Assembly (NCBI GenBank): GCA_007129055.1
Contig: SKWE01000259.1
Span: 1 to 31,594, forward strand
Origin: Syntrophomonadaceae bacterium
GTDB lineage: Bacteria > Bacillota > Dethiobacteria > DTU022
DNA: 31,594 nucleotides
Reading direction: 5' to 3'
Shown: positions 6,988 to 14,772 of the stretch, piece by piece
How the letters are laid out: the number at the start of each line of letters is the position of its first letter
How positions within the stretch are numbered: position 1 is the stretch's first letter
Program-made: the position numbers and the translations under genes
The notes under the pieces: generated by a model
Databases searched by the model: none
Seen by the model: the letters and a program-made list of their open reading frames with translations, nothing else
What the model was told of the DNA's origin: nothing

Positions 6988-7016
6988 TCGACATTTAAAG
7001 TTTTGGTTGGTATAAT
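6988..7016 (+). promoter_or_regulatory. Promoter for murC
   Basis: TCGACA (6988-6993, 5 of 6) and a perfect TATAAT (7011-7016) are separated by 17 bp. They lie 21 bp before the TTG start of murC. Confidence 0.7.
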
Positions 7017-7037
7017 CCTAAAAAAGGGAGGCAGAAC

Positions 7038-8435
7038 TTGTTACCTGATAATGTAAAAGATATTCATTTTATCGGCATTGGCGGTTATGGAATGAGCGCC
7101 CTGGCCCATGTTCTTCTGGAAAAGGGTTACGGGGTAAGTGGGTCAGATATCAGGGAATCAGCGATTACAGGTATGTTGAAAGAAAAAGGGGCTATTGTCC
7201 ATATTAGTCACCACGCAGAAAATTTGGGTAAGACACAGTTGGTGATTTACTCTACAGCCATAACTCCCGATAATCCTGAACTGCTTGCAGCAAAGGAAAA
7301 AGAAATCACAGTCTGGCATAGGTCAGATTTATTAGCTGTTTTGATTAATAATTGCTATGGAATTGCTGTAGCCGGAGCTCACGGTAAAACAACTACAACC
7401 GCTATGGTTTCCCTGCTTTTAGAAGCAGGGGGGCTTGATCCCACTTCGATAATTGGTGGTTTTGTACCCCTCCATGGGAGCAATGCCCGGATTGGGAAAA
7501 GTCAATACCTGGTTGCAGAAGCAGATGAAAGTGACAGCTCTTTTGTTCGATACTATCCACACATGGCAATTGTTACTGGTATCGAGGCCGATCACCTGGA
7601 ACATTATGGTAATGAATATGAAAATCTGCACAAAGCATACAGTGTATTCCTTTCCCAGGTTAGCGCGGGCGGTACTGCTGTGATTTGCGCCGAAGACGAT
7701 GAATTGCGCAATTTGGCATCCCATCTTGAATGTAAGGTAATCTATTACGCTCTAAATGATGATCCCCGGGTTCGGCCTGATTATTGCGCTGCAAATATTG
7801 CCATTGAAGGGCTTGGTTCTAAATTCGATCTCTACCATCGCGGCAAACTATGTGCCGAGGGAGTCAGGATCAGCATTCCCGGTAATCATAATATAAGCAA
7901 CGCTGTTGCGGCATTTGCCCTAATTGCCCAGCTTGGTCTTGATCCTGCTTCATATACTTATGCCCTTAAAGATTTTAAAGGTGTAGGAAGGCGTTTTGAG
8001 GTTATAGGTATGGGGAAGGGTGTTACCGTTATAGATGATTACGCGCATCACCCAACAGAAATTAAGGCTACTCTTGAAGCTGCCCGCCCAAGAACAGAAG
8101 GAAAAATAATTTGCTTATTCCAACCACACCGTTACAGCCGGACAGCATACTTCATAAGAGAGTATACAACTGCTTTTAATTCAGCAGACATTTTGCTGTT
8201 GCACAGTGTTTATTCTGCCGGTGAAAAACCGATTCCCGGAGCTACCTCCGAAGCCCTGGCCGATAGGATTAATACTGAAGGTAGTGTAACTGTAATCCAG
8301 GATGACGATATCTCAAACCTCGAAAAGGAAGCAGTTTTTAAGGCAAACCCAGGTGATTTAATTATTACAATGGGCGCAGGAGATATTAATTATTCAGCTC
8401 CCCGTATTGTAAAAATGTTGTCCTCAGAGATTTAG
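7038..8435 (+). CDS. murC: UDP-N-acetylmuramate--L-alanine ligase MurC
   Basis: This is the 465-residue cytoplasmic Mur ligase that adds L-alanine to UDP-MurNAc, the first step of the peptidoglycan stem peptide. The N-terminal Rossmann motif HFIGIGGYGMSALA is at 9-22, the ATP loop GAHGKTTTT at 112-120, then EADESDSSF, the IEADHLEHYG segment, the GNHNISNAVAA motif and the C-terminal VIDDYAHHPTEI and FQPHRYSR motifs. All are standard for MurC. The start is TTG 7038, fixed by GGGAGG at 7026-7031 six nt upstream. Length is normal. It has its own promoter at 6988-7016, and a further promoter follows at 8499, so it is probably transcribed alone. Confidence 0.96.
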   Translation: MLPDNVKDIHFIGIGGYGMSALAHVLLEKGYGVSGSDIRESAITGMLKEKGAIVHISHHAENLGKTQLVIYSTAITPDNPELLAAKEKEITVWHRSDLLAVLINNCYGIAVAGAHGKTTTTAMVSLLLEAGGLDPTSIIGGFVPLHGSNARIGKSQYLVAEADESDSSFVRYYPHMAIVTGIEADHLEHYGNEYENLHKAYSVFLSQVSAGGTAVICAEDDELRNLASHLECKVIYYALNDDPRVRPDYCAANIAIEGLGSKFDLYHRGKLCAEGVRISIPGNHNISNAVAAFALIAQLGLDPASYTYALKDFKGVGRRFEVIGMGKGVTVIDDYAHHPTEIKATLEAARPRTEGKIICLFQPHRYSRTAYFIREYTTAFNSADILLLHSVYSAGEKPIPGATSEALADRINTEGSVTVIQDDDISNLEKEAVFKANPGDLIITMGAGDINYSAPRIVKMLSSEI

Positions 8436-8498
8436 GCAGCTTGGCATTCAATCTATTTCCTTTTAAATGTAAATATTTTACTTGTTTTGGAGCATTTC

Positions 8499-8526
8499 TT
8501 GCCAAATTATAGTATAATACTATAAT
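8499..8526 (+). promoter_or_regulatory. Promoter of the surface-polysaccharide cluster
   Basis: TTGCCA (8499-8504, 5 of 6) and TATAAT (8521-8526) are separated by 16 bp. A second TATAAT at 8513-8518 overlaps this region but lacks a good -35. This is the best promoter before the first gene of the long plus-strand cluster. Confidence 0.55.
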
Positions 8527-8571
8527 AAGATTAATTAAGGCAGCAGTACGAAAGAAGGTTTTATATATATA

Positions 8572-9246
8572 ATGCATTTAATGATAATTGCCCAGTATCT
8601 GAACCTTTTTGGGCCGGGTGAGGATAGGCTGTGGAAGCTGGGAAGATCTCTTGTTGAACGAGGCAATGAAGTTACAATAATAACAGGCACCAGTGGTGAT
8701 GATATAAACCTGGGCAGCAAGATGATCAGCCTAACCAGGGAAAATGGTGTTAACCTGGTGTCTTTTAATATTCCCTACCATGCCGGGTTGGATTATCGAA
8801 AAAAGATGTCTGCTTTCATCCGTTTTAAAAGATTAACAAAGCGCCAGGGACGCCAGCTGCCGAAACCGGATTTTATACTTGCCCTGTCACCACCCCTGAC
8901 GGCGTTAATGCCTGCCCTGGAATTAAGCACTTATTATAGAGTGCCTCTGGTCATTGAGATCAGGGAGTTATGGCCTGATGCTCCTATACAAAGGGGAACT
9001 TTAAAAAATATTATCCTGATCAAGATGGCCCGCAAATTCGAAGAAAAAGTTTATGAGAAAGCAGACTGCATTATAGCGGGCAGCAAAGGAATAGCTGATG
9101 CAGTGAAAGAAAGATGGGTAGAGAGGGCAAAAATAAAAATATTACCGCAGATGGATAATGAAAATGAAATGATCAATAGCTATAGCGAGGCTTTTAAGGA
9201 TATAAAACAAGAGGATATCAATAATTTTCAAGGGGGGAAGCAATAA
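8572..9246 (+). CDS. GT-B glycosyltransferase N-terminal half only (WbuB-like)
   Basis: This 224-residue protein resembles the N-terminal (acceptor-side) Rossmann domain of GT4 enzymes of the WbuB type: IIAQYLNLFGPGEDRLWKLG at the start, GNEVTIITG, LALSPPLTALMPALEL, the IEIRELWPDAP motif, and the FEEKVYEKADCIIAGSKGI helix and strand. The usual continuation with the donor-binding C-terminal domain (E-x7-E region) is absent. After ILPQ the frame ends within about 30 hydrophilic residues. Only 89 bp follow before the next gene, so no detached C-terminal half is present. It may be a degraded gene or a functional half protein. The start ATG 8572 has only a weak ribosome binding site. It is the first gene of the polysaccharide cluster. 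Confidence 0.7.
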   Translation: MHLMIIAQYLNLFGPGEDRLWKLGRSLVERGNEVTIITGTSGDDINLGSKMISLTRENGVNLVSFNIPYHAGLDYRKKMSAFIRFKRLTKRQGRQLPKPDFILALSPPLTALMPALELSTYYRVPLVIEIRELWPDAPIQRGTLKNIILIKMARKFEEKVYEKADCIIAGSKGIADAVKERWVERAKIKILPQMDNENEMINSYSEAFKDIKQEDINNFQGGKQ

Positions 9247-9335
9247 CACAAATACGGATAAATTAATAAATTAATGGATTAAAGAATAATAATACAGAGT
9301 TTTAATTAGTATAGATAATGCAGGGAGGAATTATC

Positions 9336-10016
9336 ATGGCTTCTTCAAGACGGGATGTAAGACAGAAAAAGAAAAAAGCCGGAAAGGCAAAATCGTTAAG
9401 AATTATCGCATCAATATTGATCATCATTGGCGTAGGCATTGTTGGTTACTTTGGATACGAGCAATATATGGTCAGGCATCAGCAGGCTAAACTAAGGGAA
9501 GCCTACGATGCTTCGGCAGGTTTTTCTCACATAGACCAGCTTGAACAAAAGCCTGGGGAGGTATTTATTACCGAATGGCAGCCTATGCGTTTAATAATCC
9601 CATCAATTGATGTTGATCTGATAGCAGTTGGTGGTGGAGATGTATTTGATCACGCTTTACTTGATCAGGGACCGACTCATTTTCAGATGAGTGATTTGCC
9701 GAATACAGAAAGGGGAAATGTAGCTTTTGCCGGCCATCGGGCGGGAAGATGGAATTTCTTTCTTGACATAGATAAGCTCGATGATGGTGACGAGATATAT
9801 TTAGATGTTGACGGTTATCGCTTCATCTACCTTGTAGAGTGGGTAACAGTTACAGATAAATATGATTGGGATCCAATAGACCCAACAGATTATCCGGCAA
9901 TTACCCTCCAAACCTGTGAGCCTGTAGGTGTTCCAAACCCTGACTGGCGTTTGTTCGTAAGAGGAAGACTTGATGAAGTTGTATATATACCTGTAGAAAC
10001 ACCTGACGCAAACTAA
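9336..10016 (+). CDS. Sortase, class D/E-like
   Basis: This is a 226-residue membrane-anchored transpeptidase. The start is ATG 9336, since GGGAGG (9323-9328) is 7 nt upstream; an ATG at 9318 precedes the ribosome binding site. The N-terminus is strongly basic (RQKKKKAGKAK) and is followed by one membrane span at about residues 21-38. The sortase domain (about 83-215) has the catalytic His134 in FAGHRAG, Cys194 in TLQTCEP and a catalytic Arg in WRLFVRGRL (Arg205 or Arg209). The LDKL-type GD motif (DIDKLDDGDEI) is also typical. Class D and E enzymes prefer LPNTA- or LAXTG-like signals; the class is not certain here. It would cut and attach surface proteins. Its place inside a glycan cluster is unusual; the PPTG protein at 393-872 is a candidate substrate. 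Confidence 0.88.
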   Translation: MASSRRDVRQKKKKAGKAKSLRIIASILIIIGVGIVGYFGYEQYMVRHQQAKLREAYDASAGFSHIDQLEQKPGEVFITEWQPMRLIIPSIDVDLIAVGGGDVFDHALLDQGPTHFQMSDLPNTERGNVAFAGHRAGRWNFFLDIDKLDDGDEIYLDVDGYRFIYLVEWVTVTDKYDWDPIDPTDYPAITLQTCEPVGVPNPDWRLFVRGRLDEVVYIPVETPDAN

Positions 10017-10069
10017 CTGCATATATATTATATTAAAAATATTAACCACTATTTTCTGCAGGAGGGTTT

Positions 10070-11338
10070 ATGCGAGTCGACGGGGCCGCAGCGCTAATTG
10101 GAAAAGATAATAAACGGTGCTGTAGATTTTGCAAAACACCGTTGGAGCATACCTTTGTCGATCTGGGCCTATCGCCGCTGTCAAACTCTTACATAAGCGT
10201 TAATCAGCTTTCGGAGATGGAAGCTTTTTACCCGCTTCATGTCTATGTATGTTCATCATGCTTTCTGGTTCAGGTTGAAGAGATTAGCAGTCCGCGAAAG
10301 ATATTTAGCGAATACGCTTATTTTTCCTCATTTTCCGATAGCTGGCTGAAACATTCCTCCGATTTTGCCCAAAACTCAATTGATAAGTATAGTTTAAGCT
10401 GTAACAGCAGGGTTGTCGAAATAGGCAGTAATGACGGCTACCTGCTGGATTTTTTTTATAAAGCAGGAATCCCTGTCCTGGGCATAGAGCCGGCTTCGAA
10501 TGTCGCTGAAGTTGCACAATCCAAGGGAATAAATACTTTAACCTGTTTCTTTAACAAGGATCTTGCCGCTGAACTTTTTAAAGATGGCCTCCAGGCAGAC
10601 CTGCTGATCGGCAATAATGTCCTGGCGCATATTCCTGATATAAACGGCCTGATGGAAGGATTAAAGCTGTTATTAAAACCTGGTGGGGTTATAAGCATGG
10701 AGTTTCCACACCTGCTGGCATTGATCAGGGAGAACCAGTTTGACACTATTTACCATGAACATTATTCCTATTTCTCACTGTCTACTGTCCGTGAGATATT
10801 TAATCGCTATGATTTGGAAATATTTGATTGCGAATTACTGGAAACACATGGGGGCTCGCTTAGAATAAGCGCATGTCACGGGAACGCCCCTTTTTGTAAA
10901 ACCACTGAATCGGTCAAAGCTATACTGGATAGTGAACAGAAAGGAGGTCTTAAAGATCTTTCAGTCTACGAGGCCTTCGGGGATAAGGTAAAAAAAATAA
11001 AAAGAAGCATTCTTAGTTTTCTAATCCAGCTTAAAGAGGATAACAACCTGATTGCTGCTTATGGTGCACCGGCAAAGGGCAACACACTGCTTAACTATTG
11101 CGGTATAGGGACCGATTTTATTGACTTTACTGTAGACCGCAGCCCACATAAACAAGGTTTCTTTTTGCCGGGCAGCCGTGTGCCAATCTATGAACCTGAT
11201 AAAATATATGAGTTCAAGCCGGATTACCTGGTAATACTTCCATGGAACCTGAAAGATGAAATAATGGAGCAAATGAGTGGCATTAAAAGCTGGAACGGAA
11301 AATTTGTAACACTAATTCCCAGGGTAGATATTTACTAG
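10070..11338 (+). CDS. Nucleotide-sugar C-methyltransferase (class I SAM-dependent, zinc-binding N-terminus)
   Basis: This 422-residue protein has the three-part layout of deoxysugar C-methyltransferases such as TylC3/NovU. The N-terminal zinc-binding module has Cys18-x2-Cys21 and Cys61-x2-Cys64. The EYAYFSSFSDSWLKHSS segment typical of the family is at about 81-97. The SAM-binding motif VVEIGSNDGYLL is at about 115-126, and the C-terminal domain contains AAYGAPAKGNTLLNY. These enzymes methylate carbon 3 of a 4-keto-6-deoxy nucleotide sugar. AGGAGG at 10060-10065 precedes ATG 10070. Together with the RmlC-like epimerase, SDR, RfbF and RfbG of this cluster it points to a CDP-linked 3-C-methyl-6-deoxyhexose. 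The exact carbon and product are inference. Confidence 0.85.
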   Translation: MRVDGAAALIGKDNKRCCRFCKTPLEHTFVDLGLSPLSNSYISVNQLSEMEAFYPLHVYVCSSCFLVQVEEISSPRKIFSEYAYFSSFSDSWLKHSSDFAQNSIDKYSLSCNSRVVEIGSNDGYLLDFFYKAGIPVLGIEPASNVAEVAQSKGINTLTCFFNKDLAAELFKDGLQADLLIGNNVLAHIPDINGLMEGLKLLLKPGGVISMEFPHLLALIRENQFDTIYHEHYSYFSLSTVREIFNRYDLEIFDCELLETHGGSLRISACHGNAPFCKTTESVKAILDSEQKGGLKDLSVYEAFGDKVKKIKRSILSFLIQLKEDNNLIAAYGAPAKGNTLLNYCGIGTDFIDFTVDRSPHKQGFFLPGSRVPIYEPDKIYEFKPDYLVILPWNLKDEIMEQMSGIKSWNGKFVTLIPRVDIY

Positions 11339-11348
11339 GGGGGTAGAA

Positions 11349-11918
11349 ATGGGTAATGTATTGAAAAGAAAGATTATAGCATGTTTAATTTGCAGTATTA
11401 TGCTGATTCTAATGGTTGTCGGTTGTGAAGCCGAAGAAGAAGAATTTGATGAGAAGCCTTTGATAGCTGTTAATAATTATGTTTATGAGATGTCAAATGC
11501 CCTGCTCGATGATGTTTTACTGGCTGATTTAAAGGGTTGGTCCAGGGATTATTATGATGAAGATGATGATATGCCCTTTTATTACGATGAAGAAAGACGT
11601 GAATGGCTGGCAGAACATCTTAATGACCTGGAAGCCTTAAGGAGCAGCCATATGGATGAGCAATTCCCCACCGCAGGAGAAATTTCAGATTGGGAAGTAG
11701 TGATTGTCCGCGGAGATCATGAATGGTTGCTGGAAGGCGAAGCGGTTAACGATGCCCTGCATAAGTTAGAAGAAATTTATAATGAATTTACAGGAGTCTT
11801 AAAGATGATAGAGGACAATGATGGTGAACTTGATATGGCACAATCGGAACGTGTCCTCGAAATACTTGAAACAATTGAGCCAGGGGTAAATGAAGTGCGG
11901 GAGGTTTTCTTCAGATAA
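11349..11918 (+). CDS. Acidic lipoprotein of unknown function
   Basis: This 189-residue protein has a lipoprotein signal: basic start, hydrophobic core and lipobox VVGC with Cys26. The mature part is very acidic (EAEEEEFDE right after the Cys, DEDDDMPFYYDEE later) and looks helical. I recognise no domain or catalytic motif. A purine-rich GGGGGG run overlaps the end of the methyltransferase gene and serves as ribosome binding site. Its stop overlaps the next ATG (TAATG at 11916-11920), so translation is coupled to the RmlC-like epimerase. It lies in the middle of cytoplasmic sugar-nucleotide genes, which is odd for an exported protein. It may act in export or assembly of the glycan, but that is only context. 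Confidence 0.75.
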   Translation: MGNVLKRKIIACLICSIMLILMVVGCEAEEEEFDEKPLIAVNNYVYEMSNALLDDVLLADLKGWSRDYYDEDDDMPFYYDEERREWLAEHLNDLEALRSSHMDEQFPTAGEISDWEVVIVRGDHEWLLEGEAVNDALHKLEEIYNEFTGVLKMIEDNDGELDMAQSERVLEILETIEPGVNEVREVFFR

Positions 11919-12448
11919 TGCTTTTTGATCGCCTCTTCTTAAAAGGAGCATATTTGTTAAAGTTGGAAAAACATGAAGATGAGCGTGGTTTTTTTGCACG
12001 CACTTTTTGCCGCAGGGAGTTTGAGGAACATGGTTTAAAAAGCGATGTTATGCAGTGCAGTATTTCATATAATGTCCAGAAGGGAACTTTACGGGGCATG
12101 CATTATCAGGTTGCCCCAGATGAAGAAGTTAAACTGGTCCAATGCGTCAGGGGTGCTATATATGATGTGATCATAGATTTGCGCCCGAATTCCGACACAT
12201 ACCGCCTGTGGGCCGGTTATGAATTAAGCGAAAATAACGGTAAGCTTATTTATGTGCCCGAAGGTTTTGCTCATGGGTTTCAGACCCTGACGAAAGATAC
12301 AGTGGTTTATTACCAGATCTCCGAGTTTTACGCACCAGAATCTGCCCGGGGAGTGAGGTGGGATGATCCGGCGTTTGGTATTGAATGGCCTTTGTCAGAT
12401 CCTGTAATTTCCTTAAAAGACAGTGAACTGCCGGATTATGAAGCATGA
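11918..12448 (+). CDS. rfbC: RmlC-like nucleotide-sugar 3,5-epimerase
   Basis: This 176-residue cupin of the dTDP-4-dehydrorhamnose 3,5-epimerase family has the HEDERGFFARTFC start, the catalytic-His motif GTLRGMHYQ, KLVQCVRGAIYDVIIDLR, YVPEGFAHGFQTL and YYQISEFYAPES with the usual Tyr, then WPLSDPVISLKD. Length is typical. No RmlA, RmlB or RmlD partner is present. The cluster instead has CDP-glucose enzymes, so the substrate is probably a CDP-4-keto-6-deoxy sugar, epimerised at C3 and/or C5 before or after methylation. The start codon overlaps the stop of the lipoprotein gene. The end overlaps the next gene by 4 bp (ATGA at 12445). The symbol reflects family, not proven substrate. Confidence 0.85.
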   Translation: MLFDRLFLKGAYLLKLEKHEDERGFFARTFCRREFEEHGLKSDVMQCSISYNVQKGTLRGMHYQVAPDEEVKLVQCVRGAIYDVIIDLRPNSDTYRLWAGYELSENNGKLIYVPEGFAHGFQTLTKDTVVYYQISEFYAPESARGVRWDDPAFGIEWPLSDPVISLKDSELPDYEA

Positions 12449-13350
12449 AAAATGTATTGGTAACCGGGGCAAGAGGTTTTATTGGCCTGCATTGCCTGGA
12501 AGTGCTTTTGGAAAAAGGTTTTAATGTCCATGCTGTATCATCAAGGGGCAGGCATAATAATTACCAGAGGCAGGTGGAATGGCATCATGCAGATCTGCAT
12601 AATGCTGAACATGTGCTGCGGATGATGGCCGAAATCAGGCCTGACTATTTGCTTCACCTGGCCTGGGATGTTAGCCATGGTGTTTACTGGAGTTCACTCG
12701 ATAATTTGCGGTGGGTTAAATCCAGCCTTACGCTCTTTCAGGCTTTTATTGATGCCGGAGGGCAAAGGGCTATTATGGCTGGTAGTTGTGCGGAGTATGA
12801 TTGGAGCTACGGATATTGTATTGAAGATAAAACTCCACTAAACCCGTCAACCCTCTATGGCACATGCAAGGATGCTTTGAGGTCAATTTACCTGGCTGCA
12901 GCGCGGGAATCAGAAATTAGCTGTGGATGGGCCAGGTTGTTTTTTTTGTATGGGCCAAATGAGCATCCTGAAAGACTTATACCGGCTATAATTACATCAC
13001 TCCTGAAGGGAGAAACAGTGCTTTGCACTCATGGCGAACAGGTCAGAGACTACCTTTATGTGAAAGATGCTGCAAGAGCCCTGGTCGCTTTTCTTGAAAG
13101 TGACGTGGACGGAACAGTGAATATAGCTTCCGGTCAGCCACTTGTTTTAAAAGACCTTATATATAATGCGGCTGAAATAACCGGGAATTCTGATTTAGTT
13201 CAACTGGGAGCGCTGGCAGCAGCTAAGGATGATCCGCCTTTACTTCTTGCCAGCACTAAAAGGCTTGTTGATGAAATCGGCTGGTATCCAGGCTATACCC
13301 TTGGTGAGGGCTTGGAGGAAACTGTTAAGTGGTGGAGAAAGAGGTACTAA
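12445..13350 (+). CDS. Extended SDR: nucleotide-sugar 4-ketoreductase/epimerase
   Basis: This 301-residue extended short-chain dehydrogenase has the NAD(P) motif TGARGFIG at 7-14, the active-site segment GSCAEYDWSYG with Ser, and the YGTCK (Y-x3-K) catalytic pair. The C-terminal GQPLVLKDLI and the IGWYPGYTLGEGLEETVKWW ending are typical of RfbJ/paratose-synthase-like 4-ketoreductases. It probably performs the final C4 reduction of the CDP-4-keto-6-deoxy-C-methyl sugar. It overlaps rfbC by 4 bp and lies directly before the UDP-glucose dehydrogenase gene. The precise stereochemistry cannot be read from sequence. The alternative is a 4-epimerase. Confidence 0.8.
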   Translation: MKNVLVTGARGFIGLHCLEVLLEKGFNVHAVSSRGRHNNYQRQVEWHHADLHNAEHVLRMMAEIRPDYLLHLAWDVSHGVYWSSLDNLRWVKSSLTLFQAFIDAGGQRAIMAGSCAEYDWSYGYCIEDKTPLNPSTLYGTCKDALRSIYLAAARESEISCGWARLFFLYGPNEHPERLIPAIITSLLKGETVLCTHGEQVRDYLYVKDAARALVAFLESDVDGTVNIASGQPLVLKDLIYNAAEITGNSDLVQLGALAAAKDDPPLLLASTKRLVDEIGWYPGYTLGEGLEETVKWWRKRY

Positions 13351-13378
13351 ACGCATTAAGAAGGGGTGTGCTATAGAC

Positions 13379-14755
13379 TTGAAAGCTCAAGAAAAACTAA
13401 ATGTCATAATTGTAGGCACCGGCTATGTTGGTTTAACAACCGGTCTTGCCCTTGGCTACCTGGGGCATAAAGTAACATGCGTTGATAAGGATACAGCAAT
13501 TATAGATAAACTGGAGCGGGGTATTTCAACAATATACGAACCAGGTTTGGAAGAACTTTTACAGGACAAGGGTAACCTGGTTCAGTTTACAGATAAACTT
13601 TTAGGGAACTTGCCGGATGCCGACATAATTGTGATAGCAGTTGGAACGCCTTCAAAAAGTAATGGTGATACGGACTTGAGTTTTGTTGAAGCTGTAGCGC
13701 AGGAGATAGGCGGGGCAATGGATCCTGATCAACCACCGGTGATTGTTAATAAATCAACAGTTCCTATTGGTACTGCACGAAGAGTTGAGACTGTAATAAA
13801 AGAAGAGCTTGAACGAAGAGGAAAATCATCCAACTTAAGTGTTGCTTCAAACCCGGAATTCTTAAGAGAAGGTGCGGCCCTACATGACACCTTTTATCCC
13901 GACCGAATTGTTGTCGGGGCGAATGACATGAGAGCTCTTAACTTATTAAGGCAGATGTACGCTCCAATTTTGGAGCAGACATTTACTCCTCCACAGGCAG
14001 TACCCCGTCCAGAAGGTTACGGTTTGCCGGCCCTGGTTACAACAAGCCCAACCAGTGCTGAGTTAATTAAATACTCGGCAAATGCTTTTCTTGCAATGAA
14101 GATATCATTTATAAATGAATTTGCCACAATTGCGGAAAAGGTAGGTGCAGATATTAACGAGGTGGCAAAAGGAATTGGGCTGGATAAAAGAATTGGCACC
14201 GGATTTTTAAAGGCAGGCGTTGGATGGGGTGGCAGTTGTTTCCCCAAGGATGTGCGTTCAATCCTGTTTACTGCAGGACAATATAACTGTGAACTGCAGC
14301 TTATAAATGCGGCGCTGGAAATTAACAAAAAACAGCGAATGAAGATTATTGAGAAACTCCAGCAATCACTTAAAGTTGTACGGGGAAGCACCATCGGTTT
14401 ACTGGGTCTTGCTTTCAAACCAAATACAGACGATATACGTGAATCTCCGGCAATAGATATAATTAAGGAACTGTTGGATATGGGCGCCAGGGTTAAAGTA
14501 TATGATCCCGTTGCCCAGGATAAATACAGGGAAACCTACCCGGAACAGAAAATTGTATACTGTGATTCGGCCGCGGAAGCTGCAAAAGAATGTGATGCCC
14601 TGGCTATATTAACGGATTGGGATGAATTCTGGCAATTGCCTTGGAAAGATATTGGCGAAACAATGGATCAGAAAATAATTATTGATGGGCGTAATATGCT
14701 AAATTGCGAAGAACTAAAAAAACATGGATTCATATACAGTGGAATTGGCAGGTAA
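13379..14755 (+). CDS. ugd: UDP-glucose 6-dehydrogenase
   Basis: This 458-residue enzyme oxidises UDP-glucose to UDP-glucuronate with two NAD+. The start is TTG 13379, placed 10 nt after AAGGGGTG (13361-13368). The frame is open back to 13229 inside the previous gene, but that sequence is shadow. Motifs: GTGYVGL at 13-19, AVGTPSKSNGDTDLSFV, NKSTVPIGT, SNPEFLREG, NAFLAMKISFINE, catalytic Cys287 in GVGWGGSCFPKD, and GLAFKPNTDDIRESPA. This matches the UDP-glucose/GDP-mannose dehydrogenase family, with UDP-glucose favoured by the overall motif set. With the UDP-glucuronate-4-epimerase-like enzyme at 29634 it suggests uronic acids in the polymer. Confidence 0.92.
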   Translation: MKAQEKLNVIIVGTGYVGLTTGLALGYLGHKVTCVDKDTAIIDKLERGISTIYEPGLEELLQDKGNLVQFTDKLLGNLPDADIIVIAVGTPSKSNGDTDLSFVEAVAQEIGGAMDPDQPPVIVNKSTVPIGTARRVETVIKEELERRGKSSNLSVASNPEFLREGAALHDTFYPDRIVVGANDMRALNLLRQMYAPILEQTFTPPQAVPRPEGYGLPALVTTSPTSAELIKYSANAFLAMKISFINEFATIAEKVGADINEVAKGIGLDKRIGTGFLKAGVGWGGSCFPKDVRSILFTAGQYNCELQLINAALEINKKQRMKIIEKLQQSLKVVRGSTIGLLGLAFKPNTDDIRESPAIDIIKELLDMGARVKVYDPVAQDKYRETYPEQKIVYCDSAAEAAKECDALAILTDWDEFWQLPWKDIGETMDQKIIIDGRNMLNCEELKKHGFIYSGIGR

Positions 14756-14772
14756 GCTGAGGGGGATGCTTT

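Noticed and set aside
11918..12448. Part of a dTDP-L-rhamnose pathway
   Set aside because: RmlA, RmlB and RmlD are not in the window, while CDP-glucose enzymes are, so dTDP-rhamnose synthesis is not supported here.
13229..13378. Longer Ugd start inside the preceding SDR gene
   Set aside because: The added 50 residues are out-of-frame translation of the SDR gene; TTG 13379 has a suitable ribosome binding site and gives the normal N-terminus.
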